Positions 23,456-33,990 of a stretch of 64,000 nt of DNA are shown here, one piece after another. Within the stretch, counting starts at the first letter, position 1, and every line of letters begins with the position of its first letter. Made by a program: the position numbers and the translations under genes. The notes under the pieces were generated by a model, which saw nothing but the letters and a program-made list of their open reading frames with translations, was not told the DNA's origin and ran no database searches. The DNA lies in NCBI RefSeq assembly GCF_000208745.1, contig NC_030854.1:6693413-6757412 (forward strand). Reading direction: 5' to 3'. Source of the stretch: Theobroma cacao (taxonomy: Eukaryota; Streptophyta; Magnoliopsida; Malvales; Malvaceae).

Positions 23456-25300
23456 TACAAAAAAGCACTCAATGCATATCATGCATATTATCATATTGTG
23501 ATAACACATAAACCATTGTATGGCACATTTTCACAATATAAAATCACTTCATCAAAGGCTTGTTCCCAAGATACATTTTTAAAGGAAAATTGGATAAAAT
23601 CTTTTAAATGTTTGTACAATTGCATTCACATTCCTAAAACAAATTTTGAAATGCAAGTCCACTCACCGACATGTTGTTGGACCTTTAATCGACTCTAACT
23701 TCTCTAATTGTCCAAATGGGACGATGCGGTTTCGTTGGAACCTATTATCACATTAGCATCACCATTAATTCAAGCCACATACTTATAAATTCTAAAAGCT
23801 TTCTCTTATCTAGCTTTCAATGGCCATTTAACTGGCTATCTATTTTCACTACCTTTATTACTCTAAAATGAATGAACAACTCCAACTACCAATTCACCCC
23901 CAAATCTAAACACTAATCATTCTCAACACTAAAAATAAACTTTAGTTTACTACTCACCTTAATAGCTTTGTAACCTTGAAATTTTTTCTAACAATCCCAA
24001 GCTATTATAGGGGCTTTCTTTATCTTTCTCTCTCTAAACACCTAGCTAGTGAGAGAAAGTATGGAAGTGGGATTTTTCAAAGGTTTTAAAGTGAGAGAGT
24101 GGAAGAGCACAAGGGTTTATGAAAAGGGTGCACCAAAAGCATGAAATTTGAAGCTATTTTAGGAAGGTTGTGGAGCTTTCTTATCAAACTTTCATGGAGG
24201 TTGGGAAGCAATGTGAAAGAGAAGAAGAAGTAGAAGAAAAGCTGCTAGAGAATGTAGAAGCTGCTGGAAGAAAAAGATATTTATAGCCCAAGCTTATCCA
24301 TTTCACTTAAATTACCAAAATGCCCTTCCACAAATTAACTTATTCTCCTTCAATCTTTTATGCAATCTTTTTACTCTTTTGACACTAGGACAAGGTCCAT
24401 AATGGTCTAAAAATGCTTGGGTTCATGAAAACTTAAAAATTCTAACCCGAGGTGAAAAATGACCATTTTGCCCCTACAGTGAAAATCATCAAAATTTTTG
24501 TTTCCTTATCATTTTTCCCATATTTTCATCATTCATTTATGCCTTAGGCCTACTTAGGCCATAATATTGTTTAAAATCTTACTTTTATGAGCTCACTAAG
24601 AAAATGACGAAATTACCCCTAATCAGGGATATCTCGTATATTACTAACTATGAGTCTATAAAGGTCAAGGTCTCACACTATTAGCCTCATATGCTGCTGG
24701 ATGTGATAAACTATACTAAGACGTGCCTCATTTGCCAACAAAACAAAATGGAGAGACAAAAACCGACTGGAATGCTCGAACCTATACTAGTACCAACCAA
24801 ACTGTTGAAAAGTATTTCTCTAGACTTCATAGTAGGACTTCCCAAAGAAGGAGATATGACAACGATCTTGGAAGTGGTGGACCATTTCTCAAAGTAGGCG
24901 ATGTTCATCCTAGTGCAGAAGTTTGGTTTAGTAGAAAAACGGCTCGTGCGATATTTAAACATACGGTAACATATTAAGGTGTTCCTAAGAGTATTATCAG
25001 TGATAAGGATCCAAGGGTCAAAACTCAACATCGCTTTCAGTTATCACCCATAAACAGATGGCCAGACAGAACACTTCAATGGGTTGCTAGAAAAATATCT
25101 ACAATACTTTGTAAAAGTGAACTAGAAGAATTGGCCCAACCTGCTAGATGTGGCTCAACTATATTTCAATTCGCAGAAAAGCTCAATCACTAATAAAACG
25201 CCTTTCGAAGTCGTCATTGGACAGTAGCCTAGACTTCCCTATACCTCAGTAGAATCATATAGCGGAAAGAGTCCCCTAGCATTCAACTTTGCTAAGGAAT

Positions 25301-25853
25301 GGAGACAAAACACCAAAATTGCCAAAACCTACTTAGAGAATGCCTCTAGCCACATGAAAAATTGGGTAGCTAAAAGTCGAAAGAAGCAACACTTTAAGGT
25401 GGGAAACCTAGTGCTAGTGAAGTTTGTGCCTAAACAACTTTGATTCTTAAGAAAAAGAAATTGAAGACTAATGCGAAAGTATGAAAGTCCAGTACCAGTT
25501 ATTGCAAAGATGGGAATGCCTTCTTACAAGATTGATCCGCCAAAGTGGATGAAGGTACACCTCATGTTTCACATCAACAACCTGAAGTTGTTCCCTGCAG
25601 ATCCAACAAACGCAAGTAGAGTCAAGCCACAAGAGCCACCATTAACACCAAGCCACCATCACAACATAGAGTAGAGGAGACTTTAGCAAGAAAAATAACA
25701 ATAATCAAACAACGACCAACACAGAAGTATTTAGTGAATAGGAAGGTTTGGGGCTGGATGAAATCACCTGAGAGAAGGAAGTAGACCTGCGTGCCTTCAA
25801 GTAAAAGATTGAAGAATTCCAAGTCAACAAGTCATCGAGGACGTCAACAAATT
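25301..25853 (+). pseudogene. Gypsy integrase C-terminal and chromodomain-like tail
   Basis: The segment includes KVGNLVLVKFVPKQL-like sequence, then RKYESPVPVIAKMG, then VHLMFHINNLKLF, the standard C-terminal region of plant Gypsy integrases. A degraded stretch (about 25,675-25,850) with ARKITIIKQRPTQKYLVN and W-SPE spacing resembles the chromodomain that targets chromoviruses to heterochromatin. It is diverged, so the chromodomain call is tentative. Confidence 0.65.
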
Positions 25854-25866
25854 AAGTGGGGGAATA
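25854..25866 (+). promoter_or_regulatory. Gypsy polypurine tract
   Basis: AAGTGGGGGAATA lies immediately before the TGTCATGA start of the 3' LTR. It is the expected primer site for second-strand synthesis. Confidence 0.85.
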
Positions 25867-26720
25867 TGTCATGAGCCAACCTTGTACAGTGCCATGACAA
25901 GATAAAATTCCCTAGGAGTTTAAGTCTTTTGTGCTTCTAAGCGAGATGTTCCCCTTTTCAAACATTGTAATGGCACTTGGTGATATTTGTAGAAATTTTT
26001 GTTAGGTCTTTAGGGGGAAAACCCTTTAGGAAAGAAATGCCCCCATCTAAAACATTGTAATGGTTATTGGTGAGATACTTGTAAAATCTTGTAAACTCTT
26101 TATTAGGGGTGAACAGTCGGAGGATTGTTGTGCTGCCTTACTAGTAAAGGTATGTTTGTAGTGAATCATTTAAGGCTGCCCTTATGGCCCAACGATGGCG
26201 TGTCTTGGTCCCCTTTTACTCATTTTCATATTAATAAAACACTTTTCTTTATTTGGCCTCAATGGTTGCGTATATGGCATTTAGTATGCCCTATGATTTC
26301 GATGTGCATTGCCTTAAGTCGTAACATGCAAGTCCGAGAACTCGACAGCTCAATGTGGAAAATTTAGGGAGACACCACCAATCTTTTTTGTTTGGTGCCA
26401 TTGGCCACCTATTGATTTTGTTCTAGTAAATAAAGTCCTAAATTGATTTTAGGTCCATTGAGAGAACAATAAATTGGTCTGCGAGTTTTAGAGTGGGTTT
26501 GGGAATACAGTTATACACGAGGAAAGATTAACACCCCCGTAACACCCGTTCCACTAACTGTACCATTTAATTATATTTATCCCATTTATACCTCAATTTT
26601 TATTTATTTTTGTGTTTCCTTATATATTGTTTATTTATTTTATTAAATCAGGTTGTAACTTATTATTACATCGTGCAAATGATGCAATCATGAATTGCAT
26701 GGCGCAAACACTAGCAAAAT

Positions 26721-27900
26721 GTTGAATGAAAACCCTTTATTGAGGTTATTCCTCAAATCTGCCCATCATACTAGTGGAATTTAGGAATAACAACTCACAT
26801 AGAGAATTTCTCGAGAAAACTCTCCTTCGCAAGTCTATCGGGTAAATCCCATCATCGGAGTAATCATCCATGTTTAAAAATAATATTTTCCGTGAATGCA
26901 AACCCTAATACGAGCGAAAGCCTTTTACTAAAGACATTATCTGAGCCTTGCCATCATACTGATAAAACTCAAAGATGTCCCTTCACCTAGGGAATTTTCC
27001 TAAGGAATTCGCCTTCACAAACTCCCTTGGAAGGTCCCATCACTAGGGTTTTGACTCGTGCAGATAACATGTCTACATGTCATGACATTTAACAATGCAA
27101 TTATGACACAAGAAGTGCCTATAAATTTCAATATTTGTTTCTTAACCTTCCTACAACTCTTTTGTTATTTCTTTGGGATTTCTTTTTTATTATTTTTCTT
27201 TGTATGCATATATATATCATTAACTATATTTTTATGTTATTTTATTATTTATATCTTTTTATTCAGGTATTTATCTACTTTGCTATATAGATTCTCTTTT
27301 TACCTAAATATTATATCCTTTAAACAAAATATTTTATTTCATGATTATTATTATTTACGTATATATATTTTTTAACTCAACTTCTTTCCTTTTTTTTAAT
27401 TACCTAACGTATTTTCTTTTTAAATAACTATTATATTATTTTCTCCTTTTTTATATTCTTATAAATCTATTTTTTATAACTAAGTATTTGCTTTTTATAT
27501 TGTAGTTATATTCATTATTATAAATTTTCCATCTTTGGAAATTTTATTATTTTTTACTATTTATTTATCATCATGAATATCATTATTTTTCATAATCTTA
27601 TATATTTTTAAAACTCTATATATCATCTATTCCTTCTTGTATTTATTATTATTATTATTATTATATTTATTATTTTCATTACGTCATTATTTTTTTTTTT
27701 TGCTTCTATATTTTTGTTTGATTAGTAATTAGGTTAATGCATTTTTTTTATTCACTTAAGATTGAAAACATTAAGACTCCAAATTAAAACCCTCCCATCA
27801 TACTGGTGGAGTTTTAATTGAAATCCCTAACCTAGAAAAATTTATTCGAGATTGCAACTTCTCTCATTCCGAATGAATATTCCATCATCGGTCTCGTCCA
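26721..27900. repeat. Three diverged copies of a 'cccatcatac' module
   Basis: Copies at about 26,721-26,860, 26,891-27,050 and 27,770-27,897 share an 'aaaccct' start, a 'ccatcatact-gtgga' middle and a 'ccatcatcgg' end. The first two are adjacent; the third is separated by AT-rich DNA. They lie inside the 3.77 kb insertion. Confidence 0.6.
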
Positions 27901-28103
27901 AGTAATAAGATATTATCCCCACTATTAGTGCTATATATTTTTTCTTTACCTAAATATTCTACTTTCCTAACCATTAATATTACCTATGTCTTAAATAATT
28001 ATGGATATTATTTACTTCCCATATGTGTACTATTCTATCATTTTTTTTTTTTTACCTAACCAAATCTACATATATTATTTTTGCTACTAGCATTTACTCA
28101 TTG

Positions 28104-28104
28104 N
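28104..28104. other. Undetermined base (N)
   Basis: A single N stands in the sequence. It marks an unresolved base or a joined assembly gap inside low-complexity DNA. Confidence 0.98.
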
Positions 28105-28683
28105 CTCAGCTAAAGATTCATTATTTCAAAGCTTTTGTGATATTTTCTAATCATGCATGCTTTTTAAACAAATGTGTGATTTTAGGGTATGAAAAACATT
28201 ATTGAGACAATTTTAAATGCTTGACATTAAAACTAAGATATCATGTAACTTTTGTCAAATCAAAACAAAATATAACTCACAGCTAATAGAGTTTATGATT
28301 AGAAATATCAAGAAAATTAAGCGAGTTTAAGAATTCTTTTGAATATAACAATTCATGTTCTGTAGAATAATTTGAATCTTTTGATATTTGATTAATGCTA
28401 TAATAGGCCTTTAATGTACCTAGAATAAGATAAAGAAGTTATGAGTTTATCAAATCCACAATTTCATTATAATGAATGAAGATCAAGAAGTTATAAGTTT
28501 ATCAAATCCACACTTTCATAGTAATGAGTGATTATTGACCTTTGTTTTAAATAATCTAAATCTGTAAAATTGTTTATTAGATATTTTATTTATTTTTTAA
28601 CCAAGTTTTTATCAATTATTTTTTTCTACCTACAGTTTTTTGTTTTTTTAATATATTTTTTATGTTCTTACCCTCAGTTAAAT

Positions 28684-28702
28684 ACACACACACACACACA
28701 CA
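28684..28702. repeat. (CA)n microsatellite
   Basis: A run of about nine to ten CA units lies in the 3.77 kb insertion. It could be polymorphic. Confidence 0.85.
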
Positions 28703-30241
28703 TATGCTCTCCATTATTATTATTCCTATTATTACTAATATTATTTTAACCATTAACTTTAAATAAGACTAAAAATAAGCCTAACTAAAATTAAGCTAAC
28801 AAGTTAAATATCTTAATAAACATAAATACTGATATAGCTCAGCCCAATGAAATAACCCAAATAATCAAGTCAAAAAAAAAAAGTCCATACCAAGTTTGGA
28901 CTATTGAAGCCCAAAGTCCACTGAACCCAATAGCACCCACTAGGTCTGGCACGTCCCACTTTAGCAATCCTCCTCCCAAAACTACGTCTTTTTGCCTCTC
29001 CTCTACTAAACCTCTAAAATGACACCATTTTACCTTTCCAAGCCTAGGTATAAGAACTCTTCTTTTCACCTCCTCCTTTCAATTTACTCTCTTATTTTCT
29101 CTCTCTACCAGACGACACTCCCTCATTTCTCTCCAAACTCCAACCCAAATCCTAAACCCTATCCACTTTCGTTTCTCCACCACCAACGACACCTCTTTCA
29201 CTGAAACTTCTCCTTTCTTCCTCGCCTCCTTAGAAACTCCTTTTTCTTCCTTCAAAAACCTTAGCTTTCTCATTCTTCTTCACATTGCCAGAACCCTCCG
29301 TTCACCTTCACAATCAATCCCCACTCGAACCCATTTCCTAGATCGCTCTTTTTGTAAAAATTAGTTTTTTTGTTTAATGCTTTTTTTTTCCTTTCTTTGT
29401 TGTTTTTTTTTTTTGTGTTTTGCTTTTATTGTAGTTATCAACTAGTAGAAACTAGGGTAATTTTTTGTTTTAGGTTTTTTGGAAATAGGGGTTTCTCAGA
29501 TTTTTTGAAAGCTAGCTTCTGTGATTTTTTTTTAGGATTTCATCTACGGTTCTTTGAAAATTCGGCCCTTCCTTTTATAAACAGGGAAAGAAGGATTTTG
29601 AAAATCTTTCCTCCTTGTTTGCTACCATTGGCAACGTCTTGGGTGTTACATGTTGCCAATGGCAGCGTCTTTGGGTTTGGCAACTTAATGCCAAACCCTT
29701 AACTTTTTAAAATAGATTTTTTCTTTTCACAATTTGAAAGAAAGGGAAAAGTGGGGTAAATCGTCAAAAGGAAGAAAGCTTAGCCAAAATTAGCATGCTT
29801 TGGGAGAAAAAAATGTTGATTCAATCTTGGAGAAAAAGAAAGTAGACTGCCATAGCAGTCCAGCCTTGGCTGGCTACCATAACAACTGCCTCAACTACCA
29901 TGCCAAGCATGGTAGCAAATCATGATTTTTTTTCTTTATTTATTTATTTATTATTTTTTTCAAAATAAGTTTTTTTTTTTTTACTTTTGCTTTAATCATG
30001 CTTTGTTATGTTTTGACCCATTCTAAGTTTAATTTTCGAGTTGAATATGAAAAAAGATAATGTAGTAAAAATGGGTGTCTACAACTTAGTCTAATTTGTT
30101 GCTATTATTGATATTTAATCAAATATAAACAAGTTAGTGGCTGGCTTGTGTGGAAGCGTTCACTCAAGCGTCGCACAAATTATCGTATACTTAAGTGAAG
30201 AAGTGTAGTTCATGACAACTTGCATGGTAAATCTGACAACA

Positions 30242-30756
30242 ACACCCTGTACAGTTCCAACATATTCTAGAAGCATTTTAACAAAAACATTTACTTAGCC
30301 AAAAAGAGTTCTTAAGTCATCAACAAGTCATTTCACTTTGATAAAGCATATCTCAACAAAACCACACAAAGCATTCAACACACCTTAGACTTTGGTCCGT
30401 AACCTAGAAAATGACAACAGCCTATAAATCCACCCAACAACTATTTTAGCAGCATCCATTGCATAAATGACACCCAGAACACCCATTCCAAAAATTCTTC
30501 ATGTAGCAAATTTTCAAAAATTCCTAATGAAATTCTTTCATGGTGAAAGAATTGATTCTTTCGTGTATGTTTTAAATGCTTGAAGTCTTCAAGTCTTAGT
30601 TTGATAGCTTAATTTCATCAATTAGGATTTAAAAGGATGTTTTGCCATCATTGAACTGATTCTTTTCTTCTTCTTTTTTTTTTTGCATTTCAAAAATAAA
30701 ATAAAATTTATTTGTTGCACTTGAATATTTTATTTATTTCATATGGATAAAGATGC
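30242..30756. other. Non-coding spacer after the Athila-like element
   Basis: No gene or known repeat is seen in this 515 bp stretch. A 'gaaattctttcatggtgaaag' -like fold-back is near 30,530. It probably represents the original flank of the nested block. Confidence 0.4.
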
Positions 30757-30761
30757 ATATG

Positions 30762-32303
30762 TGATAACTCTATAATATAGAGTTATTTGAGCTTAATTTT
30801 GATAATAATTTGGCTTAGTTTTGTAGTAATGCATGGAAACTAGTAGATTTTATTTAATTATTTTAAATTAGTTATTTTAGGTGAGTCAATCTAATCATGG
30901 TTAATTTTATACTTAATTTGATGTTAATATAGTTAAGATAGATTGTTATTGATTTATTTGTACTTTTGTAGGAATTTCAAAGAAGAATTTTAAAGGAAGA
31001 AAGAGAGCAATTTCGATATGCGGACTTACAATGCATATGTTTCGGTTTTTTTGCCATAACTTTCTCTACAGAGCTCCAAATGAAGCGATTCTTGGACCAT
31101 TGGAAAGATAAGAGAAAAATCTAAAATTTCATACTTACAACTTCACCCAGTTCAGCTTATAGGATGGTCAAAAATCATGTCGAAGTTGATGCACTATAGC
31201 AATCTTAAAGCAATTACAATTTCTGTTAATTAATTTGGCCAAGCTACGACTTACATAGTCTGATAAGGAAATCTCAACTGAAATTGAATTCTTTCTTCAC
31301 CCAACTTGGTCTAACTTCAAAGCCTATAAAAACAACCTTTCGGAAGATTTGAGAGAAGGGAATGAAAGGAAGAAAAACACCATATTGAAAGCTGAGAGTC
31401 AAGCCACAAAGTCATTGAACCTAAGAAGATTTTGAAGGATTCAAGAAGACTTGGAAGATCAAGATTATAATTCTTGAGTTTTATCTTTTTGATTATTCTC
31501 TTATTTTCTTAGTTTGTTTTTATTGTTTAAACTTTATTCAATGATAATGTGTGACTTGATGGGGAACTAAATTTTTAATCTAAAATTATGATTGAACTAA
31601 TATATAATATGAATTATTTATCTCTCTTTCACTTATATTTGATAGATTTAAGTTGTTTATTTTATTCTGTTTTTAATGCTTCTAATTGTCTGATCACCAA
31701 TTGATTGAATTGGAAACCTAGGTTAAACCTTAACAAAAGAGATTTAGGTAGATCTTGAATAAAATAGCGTATGATCAAATGCACTTAGTTGATTAGGTTG
31801 TTGATTTGCATATAGGGTAGACATACACCTATAAGCCATACGTAGCCCAAATTAGAGCACAAACTTAATGAATCTTTTTTCAATTTAATTTGCATAGACA
31901 TATAGTAAATTAATTGGGATTGGTATTTTTATGAGAAACTCGACAGAGACTTGTAAATAATTTAAGACTCTAGGTTAACAATTTGATCCATTAAACTAAG
32001 TTAAGAGAGAGAGACAATAATCAGATAAAGTATTGAGGGATATCATAATCTTAAGTTTGGTAGTCATTCACATTTAATAAAGTAAATTTGCTAATAGATT
32101 TTAGATTAAGTTTTAGTTTTCGTTATTAGTTTATTAATTTAAATTTTCTTTTTTTAATTTAATTGTTTAGATAAAATTAAGGTGTGCTAATTTTAGTAGT
32201 TAACTGTAAGGATTAATTCTATTCTCTATGGGATCGACACTCTACTCATCTCTATATTATCTTTGCGATACGTGCACTTGCGTGAGTAGAAAATTGAACA
32301 ACA
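30762..32303 (+). mobile_element. Solo LTR of the Athila-like family, TSD ATATG
   Basis: This 1,542 bp LTR begins TGATAACTCTA and ends GAACAACA, flanked by ATATG on both sides (30,757-30,761 and 32,304-32,308). It matches the LTR pieces at 15,059-18,501 and, inverted, 57,942-59,456. A solo LTR forms by recombination between two LTRs of an element. Confidence 0.88.
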
Positions 32304-32308
32304 ATATG

Positions 32309-32669
32309 CATCATATATCATGGCATGCAACTGAGGGAAAATGTTGAGATAATTTTATGTTTTTTGACAAGAAAAATGTTGAGATAAACTAATGGGAGTG
32401 AAAAGATTAATTAAAGGTTCTTCTTTTTCTTTTGTCTTTTCTCCTACTGCAACTTTGTCTTTACAATGCAAGTTACTTTTTTTCTTCTTCTTCTTTTTTT
32501 ATGGATTGATTAAGGATCAATTGGTTGCTATACTGTTTTGAAATTCTGGTACAGCACCATACCCTCGGCCCAATATTATTCTTGTACTGGATCCACTTGT
32601 TTTTTGTTTAGTTCATGTCAAAACACAATTGCAGGATTGTAATTTTCTTTGTGACTTCTCGGAGCCAAT
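32309..32669. other. Spacer between solo LTR and Copia remnant
   Basis: No gene or repeat is recognised; a CTT-rich tract is near 32,480-32,500. Confidence 0.4.
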
Positions 32670-32958
32670 TGTTATGAATATATGGGTATTCTCAAATCAA
32701 TGAGAGAATATTTTAGGAGGAATATTTCCCTATATAATCTTTCCCTATTTTCTTTTTACTTTACTTATACTCCAAAAAAGTCTAGAGTTACAATATTTCT
32801 TTATTTGCTATTTACTTTACTTGCACACCAAGTAGGTGTAGGTCTAGTTGGTTATTATAAATAGCCCATTTATGTAGTCTTTTATTTCCATCAAGCAATC
32901 AAACAAATTAGCTATCAAGGAATTTAGTTCTTTACTTGGATCTTTGGTATTTTCTACA
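32670..32958 (+). repeat. 5' LTR of a second Copia element
   Basis: A 289 bp LTR from TGTTATGAATAT to TTTTCTACA, with a TATA-like ATTATAAATAG near 32,855 and a degraded primer site (TGATATCAGAGTC) directly after at 32,959. No partner 3' LTR is visible in the window. Confidence 0.65.
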
Positions 32959-33990
32959 TGATATCAGAGTCTAATTGGTCTTTCTTATGAAATTTTTTTT
33001 CTATGGCATAAAAACCTAAGCAAAATCTTCTACTAAAACCATAAACAACAAGTTACTCCACTATCATTTAAGTAATTCTAATAAACCAGGTGATTTATTG
33101 GTATCCCATGCACTAAAAGGGCCTAACTATTCAACATGGATGAAAGTTGTTGTCAATGTTCTTGGATCAAAACGCAAGCTAGTATTTATGGATGAAAAAT
33201 TACCAAAATCAGAAAAAGAGATCCAGAAAAAGATGATTGGCTTATTTGAAATGTTATAGTAGTAGCATGGTAGTTAAACTCACTCAATTACATAACAGTG
33301 TTGCATATCATGACACTACTTATGATATATGGAGAGATTTGGAAGAGAGCTTTTTACAAGGAAATGGACCTCAAATTTCATGAATTGAAAAAAGAAATAG
33401 TCAACATTAGACAAGGTGAATTGACAATCTCAACTTAATATGCAAAAATGAAAGAAGTTTAGAATCAACTTGAAAGTTTTTTCAAGTCTCATGGACAAGG
33501 ATGTATGAGTTGTACATGTGGAGTCTTAACTAGGGAAAAAGAAAAAAAATTGCATCAATTTTTAATGGGATTGAATGATTTCTATGCTATTATAAGATTG
33601 AATATTCTCTATAAGGATCCATTACTAACTTTAACAACTACTTATTCTCTATTGAGTTTAGAAGAGGTAACGATGTCAAGGACAATTATAGAGATAGCAA
33701 CATTCAAAGTATATGCTGGAAATTGTAAGAAGACAGGTCATATAAAAGAAAATTGTTTTAAGATTGTAGGATATCCACCAAATTGGTAGATGAGGCAAAA
33801 TGGTTTCAAGAATAAATCATTGTTAAAATGGTCATTATTTTTCTTGTAGGACATACATTTTCATAATGGTTTCAAGAATAAATCATTGTTAAATTGTGGT
33901 TTGTTGTTCATAAATACTACTGACAATCAACCTGCTTGGTTAGCAACATTTGTTGACAAAAATTTGACAATGACTATAACGATTTAAATT
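32959..33990 (+). pseudogene. Truncated Copia gag
   Basis: Translation gives an N-terminal LVSHALKGPNYSTWMKVV segment (Copia Gag opening), a YDTTYDIWRDLEE-like core, LHQFLMGLNDFYAIIR (33,553-33,600), and a zinc knuckle CKKTGHIKENCFKIVGYPP near 33,726-33,780. Stops and frameshifts are frequent. No protease, integrase or RT follows, so the element is truncated. A 'ggtttcaagaataaatcatt' phrase is duplicated at about 33,800 and 33,866. Confidence 0.8.

Larger units (their letters stand above)
21991..24677 (-). mobile_element. Solo LTR (2.7 kb) in Gypsy integrase, TSD CTATT
   Basis: Ends are TGTCACAACC and GGTCTCACA. It is flanked by CTATT at 21,986-21,990 and 24,678-24,682, and removing it restores the integrase frame (a KQDYY codon run continues into the next segment). 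No retroelement coding domain lies inside, so this is a solo LTR. Orientation is inferred as minus from the TGTGAGACC-type start seen in Tekay-like LTRs. It holds a palindrome array and a minisatellite. Open stretches here (for example 22,788-23,135 and 23,309-23,698) are repeat translations, not genes. Confidence 0.8.
20160..25300 (+). pseudogene. Gypsy pol: reverse transcriptase, RNase H, integrase core
   Basis: Protease is nearly gone: the sequence passes from a short remnant (about 20,170) into the RT lead-in. RT runs about 20,410-21,090 with YRMAPPKLAKLKKQL, GAFKFLVIPFRLTNAP and a DD active site as HLDDILVYSS (normally YxDD; here the Tyr-x position reads His-Leu). RNase H traces follow to about 21,700. 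The zinc part of integrase begins near 21,760, then the solo LTR interrupts it. Integrase resumes at 24,683 with CLICQQNKMERQKPTG and SLDFIVGLPKEGD, in frame across the CTATT duplication. Many stops and frameshifts occur after 25,000. Confidence 0.85.
26317..30083 (+). mobile_element. 3.77 kb insertion in Gypsy 3' LTR, probable solo LTR
   Basis: Flanks are CCTTA (26,312-26,316) and ACTTA (30,084-30,088), a possible 5 bp duplication with one change. The right end is GGGTGTCTACA (canonical CA); the left end, AGTCGTAACATG, lacks a clean TG, so that boundary is uncertain. No protein domain is recognised. Contents are AT-rich low-complexity DNA, three diverged copies of a 130-160 bp module, a TATA-like site near 29,047 (aggtataagaac) and CT-rich DNA after it, as in LTR promoters. 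ORFs here are short and unsupported. Confidence 0.55.
25867..30217 (+). repeat. Gypsy 3' LTR in two pieces
   Basis: The first piece (25,867-26,316) matches the 5' LTR through 'gatgtgcattgcctta'. The second (30,084-30,217) continues from 'cttagtctaatttgttg' to the TCATGACA end. Between them lies a 3.77 kb insertion. Confidence 0.85.
18497..30222 (+). mobile_element. Chromovirus-type Gypsy retrotransposon with TSD ACTTG
   Basis: The element runs 18,502-30,217 between TGTCATGA and TCATGACA ends, flanked by ACTTG at 18,497-18,501 and 30,218-30,222. Order: LTR, primer site, gag, a remnant of protease, reverse transcriptase, RNase H, integrase, chromodomain-like tail, polypurine tract, LTR. That tail plus the sequence style suggests the chromovirus branch (Reina or Galadriel-like). 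It is dead, with many stops, and it is split by a solo LTR (21,991-24,677) and by an insertion in its 3' LTR (26,317-30,083). Without those it would be about 5.3 kb. Confidence 0.85.
1283..30241 (+). mobile_element. Athila-like Gypsy retrotransposon, 3' part, heavily nested
   Basis: The outermost element of the block, read left to right: integrase tail (about 1,345-1,600), a non-coding spacer, an extra ORF (about 2,460-3,062 plus 13,204-13,760), a 3' untranslated region, a purine-rich tract just before 15,059, and a 3' LTR from 15,059 to 30,241. The order of extra ORF after pol, and an LTR starting TGATAACTC, fit Athila-type Gypsy elements. The span includes a Sirevirus-like Copia element, a Copia solo LTR with a SINE, and a chromovirus with two insertions of its own. 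The 5' LTR, gag and most of pol lie outside the window or are lost. Family assignment is inferred from layout and motifs, not from a database search. Confidence 0.65.
15059..30241 (+). repeat. Athila-family 3' LTR in three pieces
   Basis: The pieces are 15,059-15,842, 17,668-18,501 and 30,218-30,241, together about 1.6 kb. The first begins TGATAACTCTA with a hairpin; the second contains 'gatttgcatataggatagacat' -like DNA shared with the solo LTR at 30,762; the last ends GACAACA. The outer breaks are explained by a Copia-type solo LTR and by a Gypsy chromovirus with duplication ACTTG. The match to 30,762-32,303 supports the joins. Confidence 0.7.

Noticed and set aside
23309..23698. 129-codon repeat-peptide gene
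   Set aside because: The ORF is the translation of the minisatellite and runs out of it without a domain; it lies in a solo LTR.
28839..29702. Small genes in the 3.8 kb insertion
   Set aside because: Short overlapping ORFs on both strands in low-complexity, CT-rich DNA; nothing recognised.
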